Source: an uncultured Hungatella sp.
GTDB taxonomy: Bacteria; Bacillota; Clostridia; Lachnospirales; Lachnospiraceae
NCBI GenBank assembly: GCA_910577935.1
Contig: CAJTOT010000008.1
Coordinates: forward strand, 1 to 31,428
Direction: 5' to 3'
Length of the DNA: 31,428 nt
This document shows positions 1 through 7,705 of this stretch, one piece after another. The first letter of the stretch is position 1. Every line of letters begins with the position of its first letter. The position numbers were made by a program, and so were the translations under genes. Below the pieces are notes generated by a model. That model was not told the origin of the DNA. It did no database searches and saw nothing but the letters and a program-made list of their open reading frames with translations.

Positions 1-870
1 ACGGACGAGGCCAAGGTCCAGAAGGCTGTGGAAATGATCAGGGAGCACAACCAGACGGCTTCCGTTATCACTACCCCCTGCGCCAGACTGACAGGAGGGC
101 AGCTTCTGGAGATTATCGAGAAGCCGGACACCATGGCGGAGGATCTGATGATGGAGGTGCAGGAGAGCCGGGAGCGTCACCGTCATGACCACGGCCACGA
201 GGAGGGCTGCGGCTGCGAACACCACGGCCATCACCATGACCACGGCCACGGGGAGGGCTGCGGCTGCGAACACCACGGCCATGACCACGGCCACGGGGAG
301 GGCTGCGGCTGCGAACACCACGGCCATCACCATGACCACGGCCATGAGGAGGGCTGCGGCTGCGAACACCACGGCCATGACCACGGCCACGAGGAGGGCT
401 GCGGCTGCGAACACCACGGCCATCATCATAACCACGAGGAGAGCTGCGGCTGCGAAGGCCATGGACATAATCATGACCACGACCACGAGGAGGGCTGCGG
501 CTGCGAGCATCATGGTCATCACCATGAGCATCATCACGACCATGAGGAGGGCTGTGGCTGCGGCTGCCATGACCATGACCACCATCACGCTGACGAGGTA
601 TTCTCAAGCTGGGGCATGGAGAATGTGAAGGGGCTGGACAGAAAGACTCTTGAGGAGATTCTGGATGAGCTGGCCAACGGCAATGCCTACGGAGATGTGC
701 TCCGCGCCAAGGGCATGGTGCCCGGCGAGAATCCGGAGGAGTGGTACTACTTTGACCTGGTGCCTGACGAGTTTGAGATCCGCCAGGGAAAGCCGGACTA
801 CACGGGCAGGGTGTGCGTCATAGGCGCCCGCCTGAGAGAAGAAGAGCTGAACAAGGCGTTCGGCAGATGA
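1..870 (+). CDS. CobW/COG0523-family GTPase, C-terminal part, with long His/Cys metal-binding repeat (5' truncated by window)
   Basis: The frame is open from base 1, so the visible 289 residues are the C-terminal part of a longer protein; the in-frame GTG at 28 is not a convincing start. The first ~45 residues resemble the end of a CobW/UreG-type GTPase domain (ending in TGGQLLEIIE). Next, from about base 178 to 597, comes a low-complexity metal-binding stretch with eight copies of a (E/G)EGCGCE-type core separated by runs of HHGH, HDHGH and HHH. The last ~90 residues (from about base 598) are a CobW C-terminal domain. COG0523 proteins are metallochaperones or metal-responsive GTPases, and His-rich loops in them bind Zn, Ni or Co; the metal here is unknown. 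The next gene begins 69 bases downstream with no terminator between, so they are probably cotranscribed. Walker motifs lie outside the window. Confidence 0.85.
   Translation, partial: TDEAKVQKAVEMIREHNQTASVITTPCARLTGGQLLEIIEKPDTMAEDLMMEVQESRERHRHDHGHEEGCGCEHHGHHHDHGHGEGCGCEHHGHDHGHGEGCGCEHHGHHHDHGHEEGCGCEHHGHDHGHEEGCGCEHHGHHHNHEESCGCEGHGHNHDHDHEEGCGCEHHGHHHEHHHDHEEGCGCGCHDHDHHHADEVFSSWGMENVKGLDRKTLEEILDELANGNAYGDVLRAKGMVPGENPEEWYYFDLVPDEFEIRQGKPDYTGRVCVIGARLREEELNKAFGR
178..597 (+). repeat. In-frame coding tandem repeat encoding His/Cys-rich metal-binding segment
   Basis: Imperfect tandem repeats of about 42-60 bases built around gagggctgcggctgcgaa and caccacggccatgaccac. They encode eight GCGC/SCGC cores with intervening histidine runs. 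The reading frame is kept throughout, so the repeat is coding and not a CRISPR or intergenic array. Copy number probably varies between strains by slippage. Confidence 0.9.
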
Positions 871-939
871 GCAGAGCCATGCTGCCGGGAATACCGGCGG
901 CGTGCCATGATACGAAAAGTTGGGAGTTGACAGATAGAT

Positions 940-1887
940 ATGGGACCAGCAATAGAAGATGATATTATGCCGTTGTTTCTCATCAACGGCTTTCTGGAGG
1001 CGGGGAAAACCCAGTTTCTCCAGTTTACTATGGAGCAGGAGTATTTTCAGACAGACGGAAAGACGCTGCTCATCGTCTGCGAAGAAGGGGACACGGAGTA
1101 TGACGAGGCGCTCCTGAAGGCCACCAGAACCTCTGTGGTCTATGTGGACAGTTTGGAGGATCTGACTCCGGAGCGGCTGGAGGAGCTGGAGCTTCTCCAC
1201 AACCCGGAGCGGGTGCTGCTGGAGTGGAACGGCATGTGGAACCAGGATGAGCTGCGGCTTCCGAAGGACTGGATGGTGTATCAGCAGGTGACGGTCATCG
1301 ACGGCTCCACCTTTGAGGTGTACATGAAGAACATGAAGCCTCTTCTCGGCGCCATGGTGCGGAATTCAGAGCTGATCATCTGTAACCGCTGCGACGGCAT
1401 TGAGGATCTGGAGAGCTACAGGAGAACCCTTCTGGCCATGAACAACCAGGCGGAGATCGTGTTCGAGGACGAAGAGGGGGAGATATCGGAGGTTTCCGAG
1501 GCGGATCTGCCTTACGATATGAGCGCGGAAGTCATAGAGATAGCCCCTGAGGCTTACGGGATCTGGTATATCGACTGCATGGACAAACCGGACCGCTACC
1601 GGGGGAAGGTGGTGGAGTTTACGGCCATGGTTCTGAAATCGCCGGAATTTCCCAAGAACTACTTCGTGCCCGGCCGCATGGCCATGACCTGCTGTGAGGC
1701 GGATATGACATTTCTGGGGTATGTGTGCAAGGCGAGAGAGGCAAGGAATCTGGAGACCAAGCAGTGGGTCCGGGTGCGGGCGAGGATTGAGTACGAGGAG
1801 TGGCAGGACTACGGCGGAGTGGGCCCGGTTCTCTACGCCGACTCGGTGACGCCGGCCAAGGGAATACGCGAGATTGTACAATTTTAG
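940..1887 (+). CDS. CobW-like P-loop GTPase with TIGR03943-type C-terminal domain
   Basis: A 315-residue protein whose N-terminal half is a G3E-type GTPase. The Walker A is GFLEAGKT near residues 17-24, and an ICNRCD segment sits where the NKxD-like guanine motif is expected. The C-terminal ~110 residues (from about YRGKVVEFTAMV, with PGRMAMTCCEAD) resemble the TIGR03943/YcgQ-like domain found next to metal-linked permeases in Firmicutes. The CxCC metal motif usual in COG0523 chaperones is absent; the equivalent region reads IVCEEGDTEYD. It lies directly after the His-rich CobW gene and is probably cotranscribed, so a shared metal-homeostasis role is inferred. The start is uncertain: ATG 940 has a GGGAG with long 13-nt spacing, while ATG 967 would give an N-terminus (MPLFLINGF) that fits the family well but has only a weak GAAG. 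A strong terminator follows. Confidence 0.8.
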   Translation: MGPAIEDDIMPLFLINGFLEAGKTQFLQFTMEQEYFQTDGKTLLIVCEEGDTEYDEALLKATRTSVVYVDSLEDLTPERLEELELLHNPERVLLEWNGMWNQDELRLPKDWMVYQQVTVIDGSTFEVYMKNMKPLLGAMVRNSELIICNRCDGIEDLESYRRTLLAMNNQAEIVFEDEEGEISEVSEADLPYDMSAEVIEIAPEAYGIWYIDCMDKPDRYRGKVVEFTAMVLKSPEFPKNYFVPGRMAMTCCEADMTFLGYVCKAREARNLETKQWVRVRARIEYEEWQDYGGVGPVLYADSVTPAKGIREIVQF

Positions 1888-1940
1888 TGGCACCAAAAGC
1901 GATAATTCAAAGGGCAACAGTTCACAGGCTTATAAATGAA

Positions 1941-1980
1941 ATAGAGACTAATCCGGTTTGAGATTAGTCTCTATTTTTTT
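1941..1980 (+). terminator. Intrinsic terminator after the GTPase gene, probably bidirectional
   Basis: Perfect 13-bp stem (1941-1953 with 1962-1974), 8-nt loop, and a run of seven T (1974-1980). It lies between convergent genes, so it may also stop the deacetylase transcript from the other strand. Confidence 0.9.
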
Positions 1981-1990
1981 AAAGGCAAAG

Positions 1991-3439
1991 CTACTCCCAC
2001 AGCACCGGCGTCGGCCTGTTGGGTGAGAATACGTCTTCTGCCCGGAACAAGTCGTCCAGCTTTCGGCTGGAGGTGTCGCTTCCGGCCTCGATATCCTTCC
2101 ACATGCGGAACCCGTCCAGATTGCGGCGGCCCTGTCTGAGGAAATCGTTTCCCACCTGAACCCAGTACTGGCTGGAGTCCACGTTGCAGAAGTAGGAGAA
2201 GCCCAGGCTCTTTAAGTAGCGGAAACGCTCGTTGTCGTTCTGGTAGGGATGCCAGTCGGCCACGTCGGCGCCGAAGGGGAAGAGGATGATGTCCGTGGGG
2301 CCGATGAGGGACTCCACTTCATTTTCCCACTTGTCACAGTCTGTCTTGAAATGTTCCCAGCTGATGGTCCCCAAGTCCCGGTGCCCCCAGCTGTGGGAGG
2401 CCAGCTCCCAGCCGTTGTCCCGAAGGCACTGGGCCACCGCTGCTGCGGTCTCCCTGTCCTGCTGGTAGGTGGGGGAGTCGCTGTAGGACTGGGCGGTTCG
2501 GTATCCCAGAATTCCCTGGTAGCCCGTGAAGGCAATTACTGCCCTGGCTCCCTTGTAGGAGAAATCAGGATGTTCCTGAATATATTCTTCCAGTATGGGA
2601 ACCAGGTCGAAGGCTCCCACCTGGGTAGTTCCGTCGTCCATCAGCATCTCGCAGGTGGGTTTTCCGTCCTCGCCGATGACCATCCGGGTGGCGAAGCCGT
2701 CCCCTGTCATGTACTCGTAGTAGCACACGTCGTCCTGGGACATGACGAAAGGCTTTTTGCCCTCGGGCAGGAGGATGGTCTTTCTGGTCATCTTCACGGT
2801 TCCGTCCTCGCCGGTGGTCAGCTCGGCCATGTCGTGAAGGCGCACCAGCACGAAGCCCCGCTGGTACATGGAATCCAGAATCTTCAAAAATTCGTCCTTG
2901 GTGGTCATAACCTGGTTGTAGCCCTTCTCGTCCTCGTCCCCGTCAAATGCCTTGGCCTCGTCAATGACCAGTGTGTGGAAAAACACGTGGGTGATCTGGG
3001 AGATATCGCAGGGCTGTAAGGTGGTTATGATCTGCTGGTATTCGTCGATGGCGTCCTGGATGCGCTGGTCGCTCCCGTAATATTCGGAAGTCTGCAGAAG
3101 CTCAATGGCGCGGTCATAGTCGTAGCCCGCAGCGATGAGGCCGGCGTCTGCCAGCAGCGTGTCCACGGCGGCGTCTGCGGTGGTCTCCTCCTCCGTGGAT
3201 ATCTGGATCTCAATAGGAGGCTCTGTGTTCCCGCCTCCGCCTGACGGCGAGCTGTCCTGGGGGAAGGGCAGCGGGGAATCCTTTCCTAAAAAATGCCGCC
3301 CCAGCATCCAGCAGAAGACGGAAAGTAAAACCAAGAGCAGTATAATCATCAAAATCAGGGGAAGTCTATGGAGAAAGCGCTGTCTCCTGCGTTTGGACGC
3401 GCGCTTGCGGTAATTGCTGCGATGTATCGTCTGATTCAT
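1991..3439 (-). CDS. Membrane-anchored polysaccharide deacetylase (NodB-like)
   Basis: A 482-residue protein. The start is the ATG at 3439, preceded by GAGGTG seven bases upstream; the open frame extends 35 codons further but without a ribosome site. Residues 1-25 are strongly basic (many Arg/Lys) and are followed by one membrane segment at about 26-46, so most of the protein should be outside the cell. A Ser/Gly/Pro linker and a helical region precede the catalytic part. SQDD at 234-237 stands where NodB enzymes have the catalytic TFDD, and SHSWGH at 348-353 matches the H-x3-H metal motif. The family removes acetyl groups from peptidoglycan or other surface glycans; the substrate here is unknown. 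The Ser-Gln in place of Thr-Phe before the two Asp is atypical. Monocistronic, divergent from the carboxypeptidase gene. Confidence 0.8.
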   Translation of the reverse strand: MNQTIHRSNYRKRASKRRRQRFLHRLPLILMIILLLVLLSVFCWMLGRHFLGKDSPLPFPQDSSPSGGGGNTEPPIEIQISTEEETTADAAVDTLLADAGLIAAGYDYDRAIELLQTSEYYGSDQRIQDAIDEYQQIITTLQPCDISQITHVFFHTLVIDEAKAFDGDEDEKGYNQVMTTKDEFLKILDSMYQRGFVLVRLHDMAELTTGEDGTVKMTRKTILLPEGKKPFVMSQDDVCYYEYMTGDGFATRMVIGEDGKPTCEMLMDDGTTQVGAFDLVPILEEYIQEHPDFSYKGARAVIAFTGYQGILGYRTAQSYSDSPTYQQDRETAAAVAQCLRDNGWELASHSWGHRDLGTISWEHFKTDCDKWENEVESLIGPTDIILFPFGADVADWHPYQNDNERFRYLKSLGFSYFCNVDSSQYWVQVGNDFLRQGRRNLDGFRMWKDIEAGSDTSSRKLDDLFRAEDVFSPNRPTPVLWE

Positions 3440-3467
3440 AAAAAGCACCTCGTAATATATAGGGAAA

Positions 3468-3495
3468 ATAAAAGGAGAACCGGCCTTCCTTTTAT
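3468..3495 (-). other. Hairpin in the deacetylase leader
   Basis: A 9-bp perfect inverted repeat (3468-3476 with 3487-3495) in the 5' leader of the deacetylase. On the minus strand it is followed by a TTTTATTTT-like stretch, so it could act as a weak attenuator. No ligand-binding domain is recognised upstream of it. Confidence 0.4.
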
Positions 3496-3534
3496 AGATA
3501 TGTAAGTTTAAAAGTGTTGCTTGAACTGCTTTAC

Positions 3535-3563
3535 AGTATACCACAACGAGTCGAATTATGTAA
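3535..3563 (-). promoter_or_regulatory. Sigma-A-type promoter for the deacetylase gene
   Basis: On the minus strand: TTACAT (3558-3563), 17-base spacer, TATACT (3535-3540). It would give a leader of about 90 bases before the start at 3439. Confidence 0.6.
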
Positions 3564-3795
3564 ATGGGAAAGTGGCGGAAAACTAAAATATAATAGAATT
3601 ATAATATAATCATAAAAGAAGAAAAATTTATGTAATAAATTGGAAGTGTTATGTAAAATTACAGCTGCCTGGGCGAGGTCAAAATCCCTCCGTACACAAA
3701 AATTTTTGTTGTTCCCTATAGGATTCCCGGTCAAAACAGAATGTTCTGCCATGAAAAGCCATACACTGGTAAGAGACAATAGGTTGGAGGAGAAA
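3564..3795 (+). other. AT-rich intergenic stretch upstream of the D,D-carboxypeptidase; no gene seen
   Basis: The first ~100 bases are very AT-rich, with overlapping TATAAT-like strings around 3589-3610 but no good -35 at the right distance. The rest (3655-3790) is more mixed. In-frame codons here could extend the carboxypeptidase upstream, but there is no ribosome site for them and the encoded residues do not look like a signal peptide. I cannot assign a promoter confidently. Confidence 0.4.
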
Positions 3796-5307
3796 ATGAA
3801 AGAGACTAAACGGCGGATTGGCGGGTGGGCGATGGCCATAGTTCTTGCAGGCACATCGTCCGCTCAGACGATTCTCACGGCTCCGGTCAAGGCCATGGCC
3901 TCGGAGCCGGTGATGGTTGTGGAAGGCAGTGCGGTGGCAGCGGCGGCGGGGCCGGAGAGCGCGTGGAGTCAGACAGAGGAGACCGGCGCAGGAAGTCAGG
4001 CAGCGCCGCAGGGCGTGGAGGGCGCAGGAAGCCAGGAGGAGGCGCAAAGCGGGGAAGCCCGGCCGTCGGCGGCAGGCGGCAGAGCGGCGGATGCGCCGCA
4101 GGGTCCGGAGATCGCGGCGCCGTCGGCGATTCTGATGGAGGCTTCCACAGGGCAGGTCATCTACGAGAAAAACGCTGACCAGCAGAGGAGCCCTGCCAGC
4201 ATCACGAAGATCATGACCCTCATACTGATTTTTGATGCGCTGGAAAGCGGAAAGATCTCCATGACCGACCAGGTGGTCACAAGCGCCTACGCGAAATCCA
4301 TGGGCGGCTCCCAGGTGTTTCTGGAGGAGGGGGAGACGCAGACGGTGGAAACCATGATCAAGTGCATCGTCATAGCCTCGGGAAATGATGCCAGCGTGGC
4401 CATGGCAGAGTACATAGCCGGGGATGAGAAGACATTCGTGGACATGATGAACCAGAGGGCCCAGGGGCTGGGCATGGCCAACACCCATTTTGAGGACTGC
4501 TGCGGCCTGACAGAGTCAAAGACCCATGTGACCACGGCCAGAGATATAGCCCTCATGTCCAGGGAGCTGATCAACCACTACCCCCAGATTCACAATTATT
4601 CCACCATCTGGATGGACACCATCACCCATGTGACAAAGCAGGGGTCAAAGGAATTCGGCCTGTCCAACACCAACAAGCTGCTGAAGATGCCGACGAATTT
4701 TGAGGTGACGGGCCTGAAGACAGGGTCCACCTCCCTGGCGAAATACTGTCTGTCCGCTACGGCGGAGAAGGACGGAGTGCGGATGATCGCCTCCATCATG
4801 GCGGCGCCGGACTACAAGGCGCGGTTTTCCGACGCGGCCGCCCTCTTAAACTACGGCTACGCCAACTGCAGGCTCTACGAGGACAGAGAACCTCTTCCCC
4901 TTCCCCGGATGGCTGTCCGCAACGGGGTGGAAGATTCCGTGAGCTTAAGATATGAGGGGACATTTTCCTATCTGGGACTTCACGGAGAGAATTTTGACCA
5001 GGTGGAGAAGACCCTGGTTCTGGCAGAATCCATGGAAGCGCCGGTGGAGGAGGGACAGAGCGCAGGGGTACTGGAGTACAGGCTGGGAGGAGAAAAGCTG
5101 GGGGAACTCCCTGTCGTCGCCGGAGGGAACGTAGAGAAAGCGAGATTTAAGGACTACATGAAAAAGGTATTTGGAACATGGCTTATCAGGGACAGCAGCC
5201 GGCTTGACGGGCAGACGCGGGAGCTTCCGGACGGGTTGCCGGAGACGCAGACGGAGCCTGGCGCTGACTCCGGCGGGACAGTCCAGGGGACAGAGGAGGA
5301 TGCCTGA
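3796..5307 (+). CDS. Serine-type D-Ala-D-Ala carboxypeptidase (DacF/PBP5 family)
   Basis: A 503-residue penicillin-binding protein. The ATG at 3796 is preceded by GGAGGAG and begins a signal peptide (KRR then a hydrophobic stretch, with likely cleavage after AMA near residue 35). Residues ~37-108 are an Ala/Gly/Glu/Gln-rich low-complexity linker. The peptidase S11 domain follows, with the three penicillin-binding motifs: SITK at 135-138 (nucleophile Ser135), SGN at 195-197 and KTG at 308-310. A C-terminal beta domain (about 390-460) and a basic/hydrophobic segment (YMKKVFGTWLI) probably hold it at the membrane. Such enzymes remove the terminal D-Ala of peptidoglycan pentapeptides. It is longer than typical DacF (about 390-440 aa) because of the linker and an acidic C-terminal tail. 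Confidence 0.93.
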   Translation: MKETKRRIGGWAMAIVLAGTSSAQTILTAPVKAMASEPVMVVEGSAVAAAAGPESAWSQTEETGAGSQAAPQGVEGAGSQEEAQSGEARPSAAGGRAADAPQGPEIAAPSAILMEASTGQVIYEKNADQQRSPASITKIMTLILIFDALESGKISMTDQVVTSAYAKSMGGSQVFLEEGETQTVETMIKCIVIASGNDASVAMAEYIAGDEKTFVDMMNQRAQGLGMANTHFEDCCGLTESKTHVTTARDIALMSRELINHYPQIHNYSTIWMDTITHVTKQGSKEFGLSNTNKLLKMPTNFEVTGLKTGSTSLAKYCLSATAEKDGVRMIASIMAAPDYKARFSDAAALLNYGYANCRLYEDREPLPLPRMAVRNGVEDSVSLRYEGTFSYLGLHGENFDQVEKTLVLAESMEAPVEEGQSAGVLEYRLGGEKLGELPVVAGGNVEKARFKDYMKKVFGTWLIRDSSRLDGQTRELPDGLPETQTEPGADSGGTVQGTEEDA

Positions 5308-5323
5308 ACTGTTTCACTCCGGA

Positions 5324-5346
5324 GAAACCGCGCCGGAAGCGGTTTC
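5324..5346 (+). other. Short hairpin after the carboxypeptidase gene
   Basis: Perfect 8-bp stem (5324-5331 with 5339-5346), 7-nt loop, but no T-tract follows. It may slow transcription or protect the 3' end; it is not a canonical terminator. Confidence 0.4.
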
Positions 5347-5355
5347 ATAAAGAAC

Positions 5356-5384
5356 GTGACAAGGCCCCGGCAGATGTGTATAAT
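5356..5384 (+). promoter_or_regulatory. Sigma-A promoter for the glycosyltransferase
   Basis: GTGACA (5356-5361), 17-base spacer, TATAAT (5379-5384): one mismatch from consensus in the -35 and a perfect -10. It gives a leader of about 30 bases before the start at 5420. Confidence 0.75.
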
Positions 5385-5419
5385 TAAGGAAAACCTAGAT
5401 TCACCGTGGGGAGGAAGAT

Positions 5420-6385
5420 ATGGAACGAGTATCGGTCATTGTTCCCTGTTATAATGAACAAGAGGCCCTGCCTGATTACTACCGGGAGATCAGCAGGGTC
5501 AGAGAAGAGCTTTTTGCCATGGACTGCAGCCTGGAGGTGCTTTTTGTAGATGACGGGTCCACGGACAGAACCCTGGATATAATGAGAAAACTGACGGAGG
5601 AGAATTCCTGGATAGAATATCTGTCGTTTACCAGAAATTTCGGAAAGGAAGCGGCCATCTACGCGGGGCTGACCCACGTGTCAGGAGAGTGGGCGGGGCT
5701 TATGGATGTGGATCTTCAGGACCCGCCCGGCCTCATACCGGAGATGGCCGCCACATTGAGAGAGAAGGAGTATGACTGTGTTGCTGCCAGGAGGGTGAAC
5801 CGGAAGGGGGAGCCGGTGATACGCTCCCTGTTTGCCAGGGCATTTTACAGGGTGATGCGGCGCATTTCCGACGTGGAGATCGTGGACGGGGCCAGGGATT
5901 TCCGGCTCATGAGCAGAAGGTATGTGGACAGCCTCCTGACCCTGAAGGAGTACAACCGCTTTTCCAAGGGACTGTTTGGCTGGGTGGGCTACAAGACCAG
6001 GTGGCTGGAGTACGAGAACGTGGAGAGGGTTAAGGGGGAGACCAAATGGTCATTTTTCAAACTTCTCATGTACAGCATCGACGGCATCGTGGCGTTTTCC
6101 ACGGCGCCGGTGCGGTTTGCCGCCTGGATGGGGCTTGGGTTCTGCGGGCTGGCCTTTTTCTTTATACTGGTGATCATTGTCCGGACTCTGGTGTTCGGAG
6201 ATCCGGTGGCGGGCTGGCCCTCCCTGGTGTGCATCATCCTGCTGCTGGCCGGCATCCAGCTGTTCTGCCTGGGGCTTTTGGGAGAGTATCTGTCCAAGAC
6301 CTACCTGGAGGTGAAAAAGCGTCCCATCTATCTGTGCCGGGAGAGCAGCCTGGAGAAAGAGGGGCCTGGGGACACGGTTTTATGA
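5420..6385 (+). CDS. Family 2 glycosyltransferase, DPM1/GtrB-like, with two membrane segments
   Basis: A 321-residue protein; its ATG follows GGGGAGGAAG. The GT2 fold is clear: VSVIVPCYNE at the N-terminus, VDDGSTD at 43-49, DVDLQDPP from residue 96 (metal/nucleotide-binding Asp), and ARDFRLMSRR further on. Two hydrophobic segments follow (about 231-257 and 264-290), then a basic tail ending in VKKRP. This is the architecture of bacterial dolichol-phosphate-mannose-synthase-like enzymes (GtrB, CsbB, YkcC), which load a sugar onto undecaprenyl phosphate at the inner membrane face. The sugar is not predictable here, and no flippase or partner transferase is adjacent. It has its own promoter, and its stop codon lies inside the first unit of an 18-bp tandem repeat. 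Confidence 0.88.
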   Translation: MERVSVIVPCYNEQEALPDYYREISRVREELFAMDCSLEVLFVDDGSTDRTLDIMRKLTEENSWIEYLSFTRNFGKEAAIYAGLTHVSGEWAGLMDVDLQDPPGLIPEMAATLREKEYDCVAARRVNRKGEPVIRSLFARAFYRVMRRISDVEIVDGARDFRLMSRRYVDSLLTLKEYNRFSKGLFGWVGYKTRWLEYENVERVKGETKWSFFKLLMYSIDGIVAFSTAPVRFAAWMGLGFCGLAFFFILVIIVRTLVFGDPVAGWPSLVCIILLLAGIQLFCLGLLGEYLSKTYLEVKKRPIYLCRESSLEKEGPGDTVL

Positions 6386-6490
6386 GCCAAGGCAAATCTG
6401 TGAGCCAAGGCAAATCTGTGAGCCAAAGCAAATCTGTGAGCCAAAGCAAATCTATGAGCTAAAATAAATCTATGGGCTAAGGCACATGCC
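6383..6490 (+). repeat. 18-bp tandem repeat, six units decaying downstream
   Basis: Units begin at 6383, 6401, 6419, 6437, 6455 and 6473 and follow the pattern tgagccaaggcaaatctg. The first two are identical, the third and fourth differ by one or two bases, and the last two are more diverged. The TGA of the first unit is the stop codon of the glycosyltransferase. No spacers separate the units, so this is a minisatellite and not a CRISPR. Confidence 0.9.
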
Positions 6491-6525
6491 GGGTCAGGGA
6501 CGTTCAAGGTTCCTGACCCGGCATG
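6485..6525. terminator. Strong hairpin between convergent genes (candidate terminator without U-tract)
   Basis: Perfect 14-bp GC-rich stem (6485-6498 with 6512-6525) and a 13-nt loop. No T-run follows on either strand, so termination is inferred only from its position between the convergent glycosyltransferase and binding-lipoprotein genes. Its left arm starts inside the last decayed 18-bp repeat unit. Confidence 0.5.
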
Positions 6526-6546
6526 TCTGCGCTGTGGAGGCTTTGA

Positions 6547-7548
6547 CTATTTTCCTTTGGCTGCCTGGGAGAATTCTGCAGTCACCAGGTCTTCGTAGGG
6601 AACACGGGCGGGGAGCTCGCCGGCTTCCTCCAGGATGTTCTGAAGAAGGTCGAAGCTGTCTTTTTGGAAGACGGTGTCCTCCTTCCATGTGTCCTGTTCC
6701 TTGTAGCGCTCCACGATCTTCGTGATATTTTCCAGAGGCGTCTCTTTAAACTGAGGCTGTATAGTCTTGGCGATCTCTTCCGCGGAGTGGGAATTGACAT
6801 AGTCGATGCCCTTCTGGATGGCATTGGTAAATTTCTGAATCACCTCCGGGTGGGCTTCTATATAGCTCTTTTTGGCGCTGTAGGCCGTGTAGGGCACGTA
6901 CCCGGAGTCGGTGCCCAGGGAGGCCACCACGTATCCGCTCCCCTCCAGCTCCAGGCTGGTGGCGAAGGGCTCAAATTCTACGGTGTAGTCCGCGTCGCTG
7001 CTGGTGAAGGCAGCGGCCGTGAGTCCGAAGTTGATGCTCTGGTCGATGGTCAGGTCCGCCTTGGGATCGATGCCGTTTTTCTTTAAAATGTACTCGAACA
7101 CCATCTGGGGCATACCGCCTGCCCTTCCCCCCAGCACCTTCTTCCCTTTCAGAGTTTCCCAGCGGAAATTCTCCTCCGGCGCTCTCCCAACCAGGAAGTT
7201 TCCGGCCCGCTGGGTCAGCTGGGCAAAGTTGACGGCGTAATCTTCGGCGCCGCCGGCATAGGTGTAGATGCTGGCCTCGGAGCCCATGAACCCGATGTCG
7301 GCGTCGCCGGACACCAGGGCGGTCATGACCTTGTCGGCCCCGGCGCCGTTCACCAGGGTCAGGTCAATTCCCTCCTCCTCAAAATACCCCAGCTCAATGG
7401 CCGCGTACTGGGGGGCATAGAAGATGGAGTGGGCCACCTCATTTAAGGTGACAGGGGTGAGGCTGGTTTTAGCGGGGGCGGACTGGCAGCCGGACAGGAC
7501 AGACAGGCACAGGGCGGCAGCCAGAATCGCGGTATGTTTTTTTTTCAT
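6547..7548 (-). CDS. ABC transporter substrate-binding lipoprotein, SsuA/THI5/NMT1-like
   Basis: A 333-residue protein. The start is the ATG at 7548, with AGGAG seven bases upstream; an upstream ATG at 7563 has no ribosome site. Residues 1-21 are a lipoprotein signal ending in LSGC, with Cys21 as the lipidation site. The mature part begins like NMT1/SsuA-type binding proteins (VTLNEVAHSIFYAPQYAAIE, then GYFEEEGIDLTLVNG) and has the usual GDADIGFMG segment, where the protein scores ligand presence per site. These proteins bring nitrate, sulfonates, pyrimidines or similar small molecules to an ABC importer. No ATPase or permease is adjacent. The nearest partnerless pair is the ATPase/permease at 14472-16020, so cooperation is possible but unproven. 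Confidence 0.88.
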   Translation of the reverse strand: MKKKHTAILAAALCLSVLSGCQSAPAKTSLTPVTLNEVAHSIFYAPQYAAIELGYFEEEGIDLTLVNGAGADKVMTALVSGDADIGFMGSEASIYTYAGGAEDYAVNFAQLTQRAGNFLVGRAPEENFRWETLKGKKVLGGRAGGMPQMVFEYILKKNGIDPKADLTIDQSINFGLTAAAFTSSDADYTVEFEPFATSLELEGSGYVVASLGTDSGYVPYTAYSAKKSYIEAHPEVIQKFTNAIQKGIDYVNSHSAEEIAKTIQPQFKETPLENITKIVERYKEQDTWKEDTVFQKDSFDLLQNILEEAGELPARVPYEDLVTAEFSQAAKGK

Positions 7549-7638
7549 AGACAACTCCTGCATATTTTTCTATATGGTTATGATATTGGGGGAGAGTAAA
7601 AATGGTGTCAGTTAAATGAACGGAACCGGCGAAAGTTC

Positions 7639-7667
7639 TTTATAAAACGGGCACAATATGGTAAACT
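7639..7667 (+). promoter_or_regulatory. Candidate promoter for the HAD phosphatase gene
   Basis: TTTATA (7639-7644), 17-base spacer, TAAACT (7662-7667), with a TG one base before the -10 (extended -10). Both hexamers are imperfect, so this is tentative. Confidence 0.4.
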
Positions 7668-7705
7668 TAATAACAGCTGTCAAATCTTAGGAGGGGGTAC
7701 GGAAG

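Noticed and set aside
178..597. CRISPR-like repeat array
   Set aside because: Units are contiguous, vary in length by multiples of three and keep one coding frame; there are no unique spacers.
113..628. Two long open frames (one on each strand) overlapping the His-rich CobW repeat
   Set aside because: They are frame shadows of the repeat: their products are Arg/Ser- or Ala/Thr-runs with no ribosome site, and the CobW frame carries the recognisable domains.
6383..6490. CRISPR or attachment-site repeat
   Set aside because: 18-bp units directly abut with no spacers, and no integrase or cas gene is in the window.
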